Numbered from the stretch's first letter, positions 28,901 through 38,092 are shown. The stretch is 64,000 bases of DNA from Ostreococcus mediterraneus (GCA_012295225.1 WMKK01000015.1:213369-277368), one strand, 5' to 3'. Notes: generated by a model not told the origin, from the letters alone. Program-made: numbers and translations.

Positions 28901-30702
28901 TTAACCCGCGAGATCGTAGTGCTTCGAACATGACGTAATAAGTCACAAACGATTGGTCCGATGCTGTCGATTCTCTGAGCCACGGCAGTTTGCACCGTCG
29001 TGTTGACAAAATTGAAATTACCTTCTTGTTGTGCTCGAAGGTTCTCTCTGTTTTGACCAATTGCTAAACAGGCCAAAAGTGAGCACACTTGAGCCTCGAT
29101 GTCAAAATTTGGGAGACCGGCGCATTTGTTTCGCAGTTCAAACACATTAATCAGAAGCGGTACCAAAGAAGAAGTATTTGCCAACTCTTTTGAATCAATC
29201 GTGAACATGACGGAGAGCATCGTCAATGCGCTACTCAACTTGGTCTCCAAAACCTCATCTGCTGTTTCCGCCTGAATAATTTGTTTTGTAATCTTCGACA
29301 CTTCTAGCGCGAGTTTCAAGTGACGATTCAGTTTGAGAAGTGAATCGCGCGCGATGAGTTTCACCGAGTGACTCTTAAATTTCTTGAGCACTTCGATGAT
29401 GGCGTTGGTGAAGTTCTCATCGTTCTCGCTCAACTCAATCAACACCGGATTACTCGTTGAAAACCCGATACAATCGAATGCTAACCGCGCGAGCTTCTTT
29501 TGAAACTTTTCTGATGACTTAACATCGCGTCTGACTTTATGTTCAAATCGCTGCCGGACAGGAATCGTAATCTTGAGTTCAGGAAGCGCTTGCACGAGCT
29601 CCACCAAATCTCTGGACCAGTACTTACCAGATTGTTCATACTTAATCGCCTCGGGAATGTTCGACGGGATATTCACGTACAATTTATCCGTCAATTCACG
29701 TATCAGCTGTTGAAAGTCACCCTTGTGCGGCGCGTACGCCTCCATACGCTGACGCGTAAAACGTTCCGCACACAAATCGCACGCCACGTTAACCGTTAAG
29801 TTCGCCCAGCAAACAAAGTATATATTCGACGGGAAAGTCTTCGCTTGAATATCACCACGGGTATACGTGTGCAATGGCTTAAGAAACCGAAGATACAGCG
29901 TTCGTGCGCAACATTCCATGCTCGTCTTGATAATCTTAAACGCCTGAATCATCGCCTCGACGTGGAGAATCGTCCGCCCTTTACACGTGCTGCGAATTCC
30001 TCCAGTAGATTCTTCCACTTTTATTTCTTCCCGTAATGTGCTTATGTACGATTCTATTTGCTTTGGCGCGGTAACCATATCTTTATCTTGTACGGGAACG
30101 CGCGGTAATTTACGAAACGTAAGCAATCGCACCATCGCCGTCGCCGCCGAGCGTTCATTCTTGGTCCAGTCGTCCTCAACGTCATCCTTGCCGATGGCAT
30201 TCAGCGAATCAAACGCCTTCGCACACGCTTTGATTAACTCAATCGCGTACGATGACACTTTACTCTTAATTGACGGCCACTGTGCGTCGTCATGCAGCGG
30301 TTTACCTTTCATAAACGCCGCTTCCATGATCTCCTCGTAAGACGCCTCGCTCGACAACAGCCCAGTCAACCAGTCGCACCCAGACAATAACATTCGCATA
30401 TCTCGCATCGACGCCGACCACGCGGCGAAATCGTTCCTACACGCCTCAAGCGTCTCTACGTCATCCGCTAGACCAGACGTCGACGTCTCAAGCTGTCGAC
30501 GGCGCGCGATGGCGCTCCACGCGTCTTCACCTGTCTCGCTCGTCTTCGCCTGCTTCTTGGTGTTCTTCACCGCCGCCGTCGTCGCCGTCGACGCCGCCGT
30601 CGTCGCCGCATCTCCTTCGTCATCTACCTCGTCATCCTTTCCGCCCGTGGCGTGCGCTAAACGACGCTTCTTCGATCCACGCGGCACCGCGGCTGTTGTC
30701 AT
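25918..30702 (-). CDS. ARM-repeat plus BTB/POZ protein, ABAP1/ARIA-like with a long N-terminal extension
   Basis: 1,594 aa, one exon. Residues about 880-1290 hold tandem armadillo repeats with the ARIA/ABAP1 wording (NNRIKNIIRERGAIPPLVKLL, SAASALRTLAFKNGENKNQIV, GVIGNLVHSSAHIKRRVLD, AAFALGRLAQLGDNQVGICH). Residues about 1400-1590 hold the BTB/POZ domain and helical tail (LSDITFTCTEHD, FSAHRIAFAHASNEF, MLDFIYTGTVDEL). Plant homologs act as CUL3 adaptors or transcription/replication regulators and are near 700-740 aa. Here an extra ~850 helical residues of possible degenerate ARM repeats precede them. The N-terminus is acidic/Lys-rich (KKRR at residues about 11-14, a possible nuclear signal). 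Confidence 0.88.
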   Translation of the reverse strand: MTTAAVPRGSKKRRLAHATGGKDDEVDDEGDAATTAASTATTAAVKNTKKQAKTSETGEDAWSAIARRRQLETSTSGLADDVETLEACRNDFAAWSASMRDMRMLLSGCDWLTGLLSSEASYEEIMEAAFMKGKPLHDDAQWPSIKSKVSSYAIELIKACAKAFDSLNAIGKDDVEDDWTKNERSAATAMVRLLTFRKLPRVPVQDKDMVTAPKQIESYISTLREEIKVEESTGGIRSTCKGRTILHVEAMIQAFKIIKTSMECCARTLYLRFLKPLHTYTRGDIQAKTFPSNIYFVCWANLTVNVACDLCAERFTRQRMEAYAPHKGDFQQLIRELTDKLYVNIPSNIPEAIKYEQSGKYWSRDLVELVQALPELKITIPVRQRFEHKVRRDVKSSEKFQKKLARLAFDCIGFSTSNPVLIELSENDENFTNAIIEVLKKFKSHSVKLIARDSLLKLNRHLKLALEVSKITKQIIQAETADEVLETKLSSALTMLSVMFTIDSKELANTSSLVPLLINVFELRNKCAGLPNFDIEAQVCSLLACLAIGQNRENLRAQQEGNFNFVNTTVQTAVAQRIDSIGPIVCDLLRHVRSTTISRVKKNKHKVEQIGVSVLAALAMFTRKNEELQRAFKDLGVIDLLLGILERKDVHCSRGASAAILAMGEHRQLLRSLYEPTALMDDAGERITDVSGWNIDALRRSLRAIAELIKDSPSSLMLVDQITELICEDWQLIIIADFIRDDITRHTKVAGISSRKCEEFTRKLLRREVIELDSLVDSLQGEPDMTVKERNNLDGNLDVDRLYEDCDVDVDVNAHYFPIVKSGCILVKYFKNRAPLDEITDILMEVDTSGRGASVGVIPPLLTLMQKCRRLHENNLIEEKQVPGIADIEKEACYVIGLLAGKTVNQNKLVRQEDALEHPPSSDVNVEKIDVVSELVPLLERCHPSQGSGPTASVARRAADAITNLAHENNRIKNIIRERGAIPPLVKLLDAKDAKLKRSAASALRTLAFKNGENKNQIVEHGALPSLIFMVRSADPLIHKEAVGVIGNLVHSSAHIKRRVLDQGALQPVIELLKSTCAESQREAALLLGQFAARLDPPGQSDPDYRTKIVQRGAVQSLIKMLHHRDPGLREMAAFALGRLAQLGDNQVGICHSGALQPLLCLLGSEIEDIADHIRSTNTVNKSEDDIENEAKRFVENLQHNAAFALYGLAENKDNIPKMIIENAYMRLRNCSLLVPTSEQCVTKTVKRIEEKIKDDVLHYLTYVIGNGKPLDRQRSTLALAFLCKPVDMPNVFLTHGGLDVIADMLLKDNPAEPLHYSGGSSKLVVNIAMEALRAIKRTMCTSNEDLHVVMPPRPSTPTAVENLPRNWYFKDPELSDITFTCTEHDKKDPSKPGTPNSFSAHRIAFAHASNEFLSIIDKAVQDPSKRMPNGVIHVELEDVDGEVLQCMLDFIYTGTVDELSPLNEQEFLQDKYLLILEHATRFGMVGFKYLFEKLFIEHADLACFSMDERIALYATAQSYDCKSLQEFILEHALDYFDRTDNIQELRTHISNIISAFGQGMVTYVKSVLQRADVVAEAGANAAHVSLDADQMID

Positions 30703-31066
30703 GTTTGGCGTCAGCGATGATGTTTAAACCACCCGTCGAGCGCGCGAGCGTTTTAACGAACGACACGAACGGGCCAAGCGAGCACGCGGACGTTTACAAT
30801 GAGTCCGCGAATCGATTGTCGAGCTGCGCCGTGCGGGTTGCGCGACGCACGCGCGTACGGCGTGGTGTGACGACGAGATGCTCGCGTGGGCTGAGACGCG
30901 TGAATTCCAAGCAAAGGTTTGGATTAAAAAAAGAGGTTGCTATGCGTGCGTGCGTGACGACAACGACGGCGATGAATAGCGCGATGAACCAAATCAATAC
31001 GTTGGTAGTTGTCATGCGTGGTTCAAGACCATGACTTGCGTCGCGCGTAAAGATTTGACTTACTAT
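30703..31066. other. Region between ARM/BTB gene and CPN10
   Basis: 364 bases. It includes the promoter of the ARM/BTB gene and the small hydrophobic ORF at 30794-31015 listed separately. Confidence 0.4.
30794..31015 (-). CDS. Possible small single-helix membrane protein
   Basis: A 73-codon ORF from ATG 31015 begins with one convincing hydrophobic helix (VLIWFIALFIAVVVVTHA) and then turns Arg/Thr-rich. A mini-protein with an N-terminal anchor is plausible; for example OST4 has a similar shape but I see no diagnostic residues. The second half resembles random G+C-rich sequence, so the true end or splice may differ. Low confidence. Confidence 0.3.
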   Translation of the reverse strand: MTTTNVLIWFIALFIAVVVVTHARIATSFFNPNLCLEFTRLSPREHLVVTPRRTRVRRATRTAQLDNRFADSL

Positions 31067-31613
31067 TTACTTTGGCACGACGCCGATGAGCTCCTCTTCG
31101 CGATACACAAACATCTCCTTATCGCCGACGTTAATCGCGGTACCACCGAATTCGGGTAACACCACCGTATCACCATCTTTCACATCTGTTTATACGTATA
31201 CATAGTTCACACAGTCAGTACGCACTATCGCAGTACAAAGAGCCGAGCGCGCGAGCGTCGAAACGTTTTTGCCTTTGCGCGGAAGACGCCAATCACGCAC
31301 CGAGCGGCACGAGCTCTCCCGTCATCGTCCGTCGTCCCGGTCCACACGCTACAACCATGCCCTCGTTCAACTATTCATCACACGCGCGACGCGACACACA
31401 TCGTCAGTCACGCGCGACGCAACCCAAAACCAACGCGACATCGAGACATCTTTCCTCACGCTTCGGGCGGCGCCCACCGATGCATTCGCGCACCTTCCCC
31501 GCGGTCATGGACTCTGGGAGCAGCACGCCACCGAGCGATTTCGTCGGTGGCGTGATTTTCTCCACGAGCACGCGGTCGAGCAGGGGTTTGATCAATCGTC
31601 TCGTCGCCGACAT
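31067..31613 (-). CDS. CPN10: Mitochondrial-type 10-kDa chaperonin, three exons
   Basis: Exons 31613-31494, 31370-31301 and 31185-31067. The introns of 123 and 115 bases start GTGCGC and GTGCGT, each with ACTGAC (31408-31403 and 31219-31214 on the minus strand). The product is 102 aa, the standard single-domain Cpn10 length. Exon 1: RRLIKPLLDRVLVEKITPP, then the mobile loop TKSLGGVLLPES. Exon 2: NEGMVVACGPGRR. Exon 3: KDGDTVVLPEFGGTAINVG and MFVYREEELIGVVPK. It caps Cpn60 rings in the matrix. It is divergent from 6-phosphogluconolactonase. Confidence 0.93.
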
Positions 31614-31664
31614 AAAGTGAGCTCGGTGCGCGTCGAAGAATGTCGACGATGGCGCGCCATAAAG

Positions 31665-31695
31665 TGAATGATGGCGCGTTGCGCGCCATCATTCA
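31665..31695. repeat. Hairpin at the presumed 5' end of the phosphogluconolactonase ORF
   Basis: A perfect 14-base stem (31665-31678 with 31682-31695, tgaatgatggcgcg) around a 3-base loop. The first in-frame ATGs of the downstream gene (31668, 31671) lie inside the stem. Confidence 0.85.
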
Positions 31696-32618
31696 TCCGC
31701 GCATCGCGCATCACGCATCGCACATCGCGTGCGAGTGTGTTCATGGGGGTATCGCTGACGACGACGACGCGTGTGGCGGCGGCGACGACGACGACGACGC
31801 GTGTGGCGACGACGAGACGATTGAGGACGATGGTGGTGCGCCGCGCGGGCGGGGACGCAGACGGCGCGGTGGTGGCTCCAGGCACGCGAACGGTGGTTGA
31901 CGACGCGAGTAAAACCATGGGGGCACTAGTGCGCGCGCGCAGCGCTGAAGCGATCGCGAGTCGAGGGGTGTTTTCTATCGCCCTCGCCGGTGGGTCTCTG
32001 GTCAAGGCGCTGGCGTCGGTGAAGGATTACGCCGACGTGGATTTTACAAAGTGGCGGGTGTTTTGGGTAGATGAACGATGTGTTCCGCACGATGATGATG
32101 AATCGAATTATGGTGGTGCGATGAAGGCGCTGTTTAATGACGTGAATGTGCCCAAGTCGCAATTGTATGCGATTGACGAGACGTTGTGCGAGACGAATGC
32201 GGGCGCGGCGGCTGGGTGCGCAAAGGCATATGAAGATGCTTTGAAGGCGCTGACGCCGGATGTGATTGGTGTGAATGATCAAGGATTGCCTGTGTTTGAC
32301 TTGTTGTTACTTGGTTTTGGGCCAGATGGACACATTTGCTCGTTGTTTCCTGATCACGAGCTGTTAAGCGTGACCGAGGGGTGGATTTTGCCGATAACCG
32401 ACTCGCCCAAGCCGCCGCCCGAGCGCATTACTTTTTCATTACCCGTCGTTAATGCCGCGCGAGAGAAGGTATTCGTGGCTTCTGGTGAGGGTAAGGCTGA
32501 GATGACTGCGATTATTCTCGAACACGCCCCGCTCGATGGATCGATACCAGCAGCTTTGGTGACTGGCGACGTGACGTGGATCATCGACCAAGCTGGCGCG
32601 TCGCGGTTGAAAAAGTAA
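31668..32618 (+). CDS. PGL: 6-phosphogluconolactonase, probably plastid-targeted
   Basis: 316 aa from 31668, or 291 from ATG 31743; starts at 31668/31671 lie in a hairpin, so 31743 deserves equal weight. The enzyme hydrolyses 6-phosphogluconolactone in the oxidative pentose phosphate pathway. Visible blocks: FSIALAGGSLVKALAS, WRVFWVDERCVPHDDDESNYG, LLLLGFGPDGHICSLFPDH, ITFSLPVVNAAREKVFVASGEGKA and a closing GDVTWIIDQ. The ~70 N-terminal residues are Thr/Arg/Ala-rich, consistent with a transit peptide. It is divergent from CPN10. Confidence 0.9.
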   Translation: MMARCAPSFIRASRITHRTSRASVFMGVSLTTTTRVAAATTTTTRVATTRRLRTMVVRRAGGDADGAVVAPGTRTVVDDASKTMGALVRARSAEAIASRGVFSIALAGGSLVKALASVKDYADVDFTKWRVFWVDERCVPHDDDESNYGGAMKALFNDVNVPKSQLYAIDETLCETNAGAAAGCAKAYEDALKALTPDVIGVNDQGLPVFDLLLLGFGPDGHICSLFPDHELLSVTEGWILPITDSPKPPPERITFSLPVVNAAREKVFVASGEGKAEMTAIILEHAPLDGSIPAALVTGDVTWIIDQAGASRLKK

Positions 32619-32671
32619 AAGTACGAAGAAAGAAAGTGTTGTTTGTAATTATAACAGTCTGCGCACGCGTA

Positions 32672-33889
32672 TTATTTGACCCATGTGCCCTTGCACTCTC
32701 CCAGCTCGTCGTATTTTAACAGCTCGTTGTAGAAGCGTTGGCGTTCGCTGATGCGTTCTTCATATTCACTTTGGGAGCAAAACGAAAGCAATTTTTCGAT
32801 ATTTTCTTCACGAATGGTTCGTAACACATCCAACACGTCGTAATGGTCGCCGTGCGGTAGAATTCCATAGTATTTCCAACCATTCGTGTCGGTTGGGGGA
32901 CATTCTTCCTCTGTCGTTGCCGTCGCGGCCGATTCCTCAGGAACTCTAGCGGCGTTTGGAAGGACAGCATCTCTGGCGGCTTGTTGCGCGCGCTTCGTGT
33001 AAATCAAACGAAACGGTGCATCGATATCAATCTCTGTCCAGAGATCATGAGCACGTAATAAATCAGCTTCAGCAGAGTCGTGACGTACGTCTTCGTCACT
33101 ACGACTCCATTTGCCGAGCTCGATTCGAGCGCATCCGCGACGGTACAAAGCTTTGGCGCGAATTTGATTTTGATCCGCCCCGGGATTTGTTTCCAGGACG
33201 TCGTCACAGTATGACTCACATTCTTTCCAATCTTTCTTCACGTACATGAGTTGGGCGAGATTATAGTATACCAATCGAGCAATCTTGAAACACTTTTCGT
33301 TGTTCGCCTTGCCTTGGGGATTGCATATGTAGCCGCCAGTCTCTGGTTCGCGCATGTTGAAAACGACGGCGGCGGCATAAAACTTCCTGTGAGCGCGCTC
33401 GAAATCCTTTGCTGCGTATAACTTTTTCCCCAAATCATTCATGGCTTTGCCAAATTGGCATTTTGCGTGCGCACACATCGCCACTGGCTCGCCCCAGCCC
33501 TCGTTAATGCTTAAAAGATCGCACTGCACCGAGAGCGCATCGGCGCCGTCGCGTCGTTCAGGCGTCACATCGAGATCACTTAGTGCTGATTTTCCTTGCA
33601 GTACGCATGCAATCTTGTCTCCTGCTTTCAATCCTTGGATAGCCAATTCTAACCCATACGGTTGAGTGCCATCTTGCATGTAAAACGTGACATCTTCCCA
33701 TTCGCCACCGCCAATCTTCTTTTTGCAAGTCACGCGCGAATGCCACGTGACACAGTCTCCCACCTGAGCCGCCAAAGAGTCCGCCCGAATCACGGAACGC
33801 GTCACGCCCGCTTCGGCAAGCTTTGCGTCGTAATTTTTCCAATGCGCAATGGCTCCTGGACCTAAGTGAAAATCATAACCTTCCAACAT
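32672..33889 (-). CDS. FKBP-like / TPR co-chaperone-type protein
   Basis: 405 aa. Residues about 30-130 look like an FKBP fold (GDCVTWHSRVTCKKKIGGGE, LELAIQGLKAGDKIACVLQG). Several active-site aromatics are not apparent, so prolyl isomerase activity is doubtful. Residues about 145-285 form TPR helices: AMNDLGKKLYAAKDFERAHRKF, YYNLAQLMYVKKDWKECESYCDDVL, KALYRRGCARIELGKWS. This order is that of large immunophilins that dock on Hsp90. The C-terminal 110 residues (WKYYGILPHGDHYDVLDVL...) are not recognised. No targeting signal. Confidence 0.75.
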   Translation of the reverse strand: MLEGYDFHLGPGAIAHWKNYDAKLAEAGVTRSVIRADSLAAQVGDCVTWHSRVTCKKKIGGGEWEDVTFYMQDGTQPYGLELAIQGLKAGDKIACVLQGKSALSDLDVTPERRDGADALSVQCDLLSINEGWGEPVAMCAHAKCQFGKAMNDLGKKLYAAKDFERAHRKFYAAAVVFNMREPETGGYICNPQGKANNEKCFKIARLVYYNLAQLMYVKKDWKECESYCDDVLETNPGADQNQIRAKALYRRGCARIELGKWSRSDEDVRHDSAEADLLRAHDLWTEIDIDAPFRLIYTKRAQQAARDAVLPNAARVPEESAATATTEEECPPTDTNGWKYYGILPHGDHYDVLDVLRTIREENIEKLLSFCSQSEYEERISERQRFYNELLKYDELGECKGTWVK

Positions 33890-34034
33890 TTGTGGCGACG
33901 AGTTGTGAGGTCTCGAGGCGAATCGAGGCGCGACTGACGAGTCAAAAAATCAAAGACGAGACAGGTGACAAGGACAATTTTTTTAAACAGTCAAACTGCC
34001 ATTACACAAACCAAATCGATCCGTTGCTAAGAGA

Positions 34035-34541
34035 TTAGTACTTGATACCTTCACGCACGATATCGTACGGGATCGGAGTCAAGAGCTCAGTCTTGACGTT
34101 AGTCAATTCAAAGCCTTCACGCGGAGCCCCAGTGACGGCGCGCTTGGTCACGATCTTCTTGCCAGCCAACTTCGCTTCGTGGTGCGCCTTGTCGTTCACC
34201 GCACGACGGGCGATGAAATCCTCACGGCATCGGGAGTGTTGCACGTGTTCGATGCGCACGTGAATGCGCTTACGAGCGATGCGACCACCGATGGTCTTGT
34301 TAATCTCCACACCCACCGCGCGCGGGGTCACGTTCCACACGATGCCAGTCTTCCCTTGGTACTGCAAGTACGGCATACCCTTTTGCTGAGACGAGTTCAC
34401 CTTGATGTCAACGTAGTCGCCCACACGGAACGTACGCAAGTACGTCGTGGTGTTCAACGTACCATGCTCACGGTGACCGCGGGAGAACAAGTTGCGGGTG
34501 CCGTGGCGCAAACCACGGGATCGGGCGCGTTGGTTACCCAT
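34035..34541 (-). CDS. RPL21: 60S ribosomal protein L21 (eL21)
   Basis: 168 aa from ATG 34541 (MGNQRARSRGLRHGTRN). Diagnostic strings: TYLRTFRVGDYVDIKVN, KGMPYLQYQGKTGIVWNVT, RAVGVEINKTIGGRIARKRIH and EHVQHSRCREDFIAR. The ATG is preceded by TTTTACAG with ACTGAC about 28 bases before it (34577-34572 on the minus strand), so a 5'-UTR intron probably ends two bases upstream of the ATG. A GTGCGC at 34637 is a plausible donor, about 94 bases. Confidence 0.93.
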   Translation of the reverse strand: MGNQRARSRGLRHGTRNLFSRGHREHGTLNTTTYLRTFRVGDYVDIKVNSSQQKGMPYLQYQGKTGIVWNVTPRAVGVEINKTIGGRIARKRIHVRIEHVQHSRCREDFIARRAVNDKAHHEAKLAGKKIVTKRAVTGAPREGFELTNVKTELLTPIPYDIVREGIKY

Positions 34542-35222
34542 TTCTGTAAAATACGACAAGCACACGTCAACGTCAGTTTCGCGAACGACATCAAACACAC
34601 ACGAAAGCACTCGAGTGAGTGTTCACCGCCCGCGCACCACGCCAACCGTCCAGCGTCCGGCGCTCTCGACGACGAAAGTCGTCGCGCGCGCATCCACTAG
34701 GGCTTTCCCATCGTGCGCCCACGCCGCGCCCTTGGCTCGCGCACGACGCACGTACGACGTACACGAACCCTCGTTTGGCGCAAGAAACTATAGATACGTA
34801 ACATATCCATCGTTTGCGTGCGTTATATCGAGTAGTACTCGTCGTCGTCGTCGTCGCCGTCGCACAACCTCCATCCGCCCTAGGGTCACCCGCCCACGAT
34901 CGCGACACCGCCTCACCGCGCGTGCACGCGCGTGCGACTCGCACCCGCGCGCACGCACGCGTGATTCACGAGCGCGCACGTGTACACGCGTCTGATCGAT
35001 GTTTTGTCGCGCGCGACACGTACCTTCTAACTAAGCTCGTCGCGTGACAAGAAAAGACGGATGGCGTGCGATGCGCGCGCGAGGTATTCGTGCGCGTGAC
35101 ATTATCGCATCCAAACGGACCACACGCGTGATTTCGAGGACAGTCGTATTGTAGCGTTAGAATATCTATGTAGGTGTATTTACAACGCCCGCGGGCTACA
35201 TGGTGGACTGTCGAACGCGGCT
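34542..35222. other. Upstream region of RPL21, no gene recognised
   Basis: 681 bases: the probable RPL21 5'-UTR intron and promoter, then G+C-rich sequence up to the 3' end of the STELLO-like gene at 35223. A GTC/GAC trinucleotide run lies near 34836-34862. No tRNA or snRNA was found by eye. Confidence 0.4.
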
Positions 35223-37439
35223 TTACGCGACCATCCACGTCGACATGATGCGCTTTGATCCGCCTGCATCTTGAACGACTGTAAACCTTGGTTCTGGATT
35301 CCAAGTCGCTGGTTTATCGTGCTTGTGCGAAGTGTGCGAAGTGTGATACACTTTGGCATTCGCGACGTGCACGGTGGCAGACGAGGAGAGCCATCGAGCT
35401 ATGACATCGGAGTCACCAAAGTTGTGTCCATGCTGATTCTTAGCGAAGCCACCTATTTTCTGCCACAAGTCACGATGGGCCATTTGAAAATCTCCACAGT
35501 CCCCGATAATTGATACTTCCATGAGGCCAGCCGGACCAACGCGGAAATCCTGAACGCGAACCGATCTAAGCATTTTGACTCCCTCCTTTCCTTCAGTTCC
35601 TTTGCTTAGCGCTATACTTTGCGCTTTCACTTGAGGGATATTCACGCGTTCTAAAATTACGGCATTCTTGTCGTCAAACAGTGACGCTTGTTTGATGATT
35701 TCATCGAGCGTCAACCGCGATGGAACGATGACTTCAGAATTTGTAGACACCACCACATCCGCTGCTGATTCACGAAGGCCAATATTACGGGCTAGTAATT
35801 CGTACATTTTGTCTTCACAAGCAGCCCCCAGCTCTCGAGCGCACATCTCGGGAGAAACCACGACAGACTTGATATTTCTAGCGCCTGAGATGTCGGCGGG
35901 TAAAAGCGCGAGAAATGGCGGAGTACCAACAGGGGTATTCATGTCAACGACGACGACTTCGTCAAATACCTCGATCATTCTTCTTAAGGCTAAAGTCGAT
36001 CTTCCAACCAAATCTCCTCCGTAATTGTCATTCCGGGTCACGATGAAACCTCCAAGCTTAATCCTTGCCGCCGTTCCTCCGCCACCCTCGACGACTGTCG
36101 GCGCGCTTGATGCATTCAAAGCATTCGACGCGTCACCGTCGGTGCCCAAATGACGTTCGTCGACGATTGGTACTTTTTGTAATGTCCGAGTCTCCATGCG
36201 GGTCTGTCTGAACGACGGCCAAACATAACCGACGCGCTCAAGGTCAGTGACCCAAGCTTTGGCGAGATGTAAATCGTCTCGACCCAAGAGGTTGCACTCG
36301 TCGACGAGTTTTGTGACGAGATCAATGTATGCGGATGATAAAGATGCGTGCTCCGCGCTCGACCATCCCGCTAGAGCTTGAAGCATGTCATCCACTTTGT
36401 TGTACAAATCGTCTTCATCGACAAAGTCCACCATGTATGAATGCGGGTTACGATATTGCGTGACAAAGGACGACGCAAAAGCCAACTTATAGTCGGTATC
36501 CCACAGCAAGCGTTCGGTGATATAGCTACGCCAAATATCACTCACTCTACCAGTGACTGTCACCGGAAGAAGTAATCCAAAAAATGCTGGACGCGACACT
36601 AATACCGCCTGCGCGTTCCACGGCGTGTACACCCCGCGTTCTGGTATAACGATTGTCTTTTTGCGGTTGAAGCTCACGGGCAATGAGTGCGTGAGTCTAT
36701 AAATGGCATCAACATCAGGATCATGATCAGCAAGAGATTGAATGACGGCCAGATTTTTGAACGGTTCGGAGGAAGGCTCCATCGTGGCATCGTATGTATC
36801 TTTCTGGCGGATAAACTGCAGCGGGAAACCTCTCGGCCAAATCAACTCGTTGTTCGACGGTTGGAAATACGGATATGGATTAAACACGTGCGTGTTCGTG
36901 GACAACCGCACATCAAATCGTTCCCACGAACTCAACGCCTCAAATCCCTCAGGCTTTAAATGATTATCGTCATCAAAATCATAAACAATCTCGCAACCGC
37001 CAGCGGTGGCGTATAAAAATCCAATCGATTTCCGTCCAAAGTGATTCCAAGGTATGCGCTTGACCACCTCAAAAGGAAGCTCCATCTGATCATCCGGTGA
37101 CAAGTACGTAACACTATTCGAATGCAAACGCTGAAACCCCATCCACTCGCTGTGATTCGTCTTTCTATCCCCGACGACGACGAGCGACGCGTCCAACGCC
37201 TCCACCATCCGCTCCACCGCGGCGTTCACCTCTAAAATCGTCGTACTCACCGCGCACGTCCTCTTCAATCGCGGTATATCGCTCAATCGAATTCTGTTCA
37301 CCCCGTTCGCACTCGACGCACTCGACCCCGCGCGTCGCCACCCGCCCACGGACGCGACGACCAGGACCACCGCGGCCATCATCGCCGCGCACGCCAGCGC
37401 CGCGCCCCGGCGACCGCTTCGCTTCCCGTGCGCCGTCAT
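35223..37439 (-). CDS. STELLO-like (DUF288) type II membrane glycosyltransferase-family protein
   Basis: 738 aa. A single N-terminal membrane helix (LACAAMMAAVVLVVASVGGW) and a luminal body suggest a Golgi enzyme. Residues about 70-330 match the DUF288/STELLO pattern: LVVVGDRKTNHSEW, RKSIGFLYATAGG, VYDFDDDNHL and VFNPYPYFQPSN, then LIWPRGFPLQFI. Plant STELLO proteins organise cellulose synthase assembly, and nematode relatives are sugar transferases. The last ~270 residues look like a second GT-A-type unit (GGFIVTRNDNYGGDLVGRS, FRVGPAGLMEVSIIGDCGDF, GHNFGDSDVIARWL). Whether an alga with little or no cellulose uses it for another glycan is open. Confidence 0.72.
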   Translation of the reverse strand: MTAHGKRSGRRGAALACAAMMAAVVLVVASVGGWRRAGSSASSANGVNRIRLSDIPRLKRTCAVSTTILEVNAAVERMVEALDASLVVVGDRKTNHSEWMGFQRLHSNSVTYLSPDDQMELPFEVVKRIPWNHFGRKSIGFLYATAGGCEIVYDFDDDNHLKPEGFEALSSWERFDVRLSTNTHVFNPYPYFQPSNNELIWPRGFPLQFIRQKDTYDATMEPSSEPFKNLAVIQSLADHDPDVDAIYRLTHSLPVSFNRKKTIVIPERGVYTPWNAQAVLVSRPAFFGLLLPVTVTGRVSDIWRSYITERLLWDTDYKLAFASSFVTQYRNPHSYMVDFVDEDDLYNKVDDMLQALAGWSSAEHASLSSAYIDLVTKLVDECNLLGRDDLHLAKAWVTDLERVGYVWPSFRQTRMETRTLQKVPIVDERHLGTDGDASNALNASSAPTVVEGGGGTAARIKLGGFIVTRNDNYGGDLVGRSTLALRRMIEVFDEVVVVDMNTPVGTPPFLALLPADISGARNIKSVVVSPEMCARELGAACEDKMYELLARNIGLRESAADVVVSTNSEVIVPSRLTLDEIIKQASLFDDKNAVILERVNIPQVKAQSIALSKGTEGKEGVKMLRSVRVQDFRVGPAGLMEVSIIGDCGDFQMAHRDLWQKIGGFAKNQHGHNFGDSDVIARWLSSSATVHVANAKVYHTSHTSHKHDKPATWNPEPRFTVVQDAGGSKRIMSTWMVA

Positions 37440-37517
37440 CGTCTCGTCCTCGATGGCGTAAATCCCACGATGTGCGACTCTGTGTGACTATCTCATGTGT
37501 ATCTATCGATGCCGTGT

Positions 37518-37550
<33 letters not shown>

Positions 37551-38092
37551 CCGAGGTGCGCACCGAGGTGCGCGACGACGACGACGACGACGTCAAAGTT
37601 CCGGGCGGGTTTTTGCGTCGCGCCACGTGGCATAGGATAGGAGACGCGTGCCCTATGATAATACACTAAGGGGGTATCTATGTATCGTACTCGTATTATA
37701 CTATCAACGTTGGTAGTACCTATTATATATGTTGGTAATAAATACATATCACCTCGTTACATCGAGTACAGTATGATGTTCCTATACCCTAGCCAGTGTC
37801 GAGTTCGGTCGTCCTCGCCCGCCGTCCCGACGCCCGACGCCCCGGCGCGCGACGTCGTGCGCGTCGTCGAGCGCCGTGGGACCCCGCGTGGGGCGTGGAC
37901 GCGCATGCGATGTCACCCGACGTGGATAAACCAACGCGAGAGGGCGTTCACGACGTCGCGCTGTGGGTGAATGGAGCGAGACGCGCGCGCGCGACCGGCG
38001 GGCGCCGCCTCGCGACAGAGGACGACGGCAGAGGAGGAGGACGACGACGACGTCAGAGGACGACGCGGTGTGGATCGTGAGACGACGACGCG
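37440..38092. other. Divergent region STELLO-like / DPH3
   Basis: 653 bases. It contains a GTC/GAC microsatellite (about 37519-37552 and 37573-37592), an A+T-rich stretch 37660-37790 that stands out from its surroundings, and a G+C-rich run with several frames but no family resemblance. Some of it may be DPH3 leader. Confidence 0.45.
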
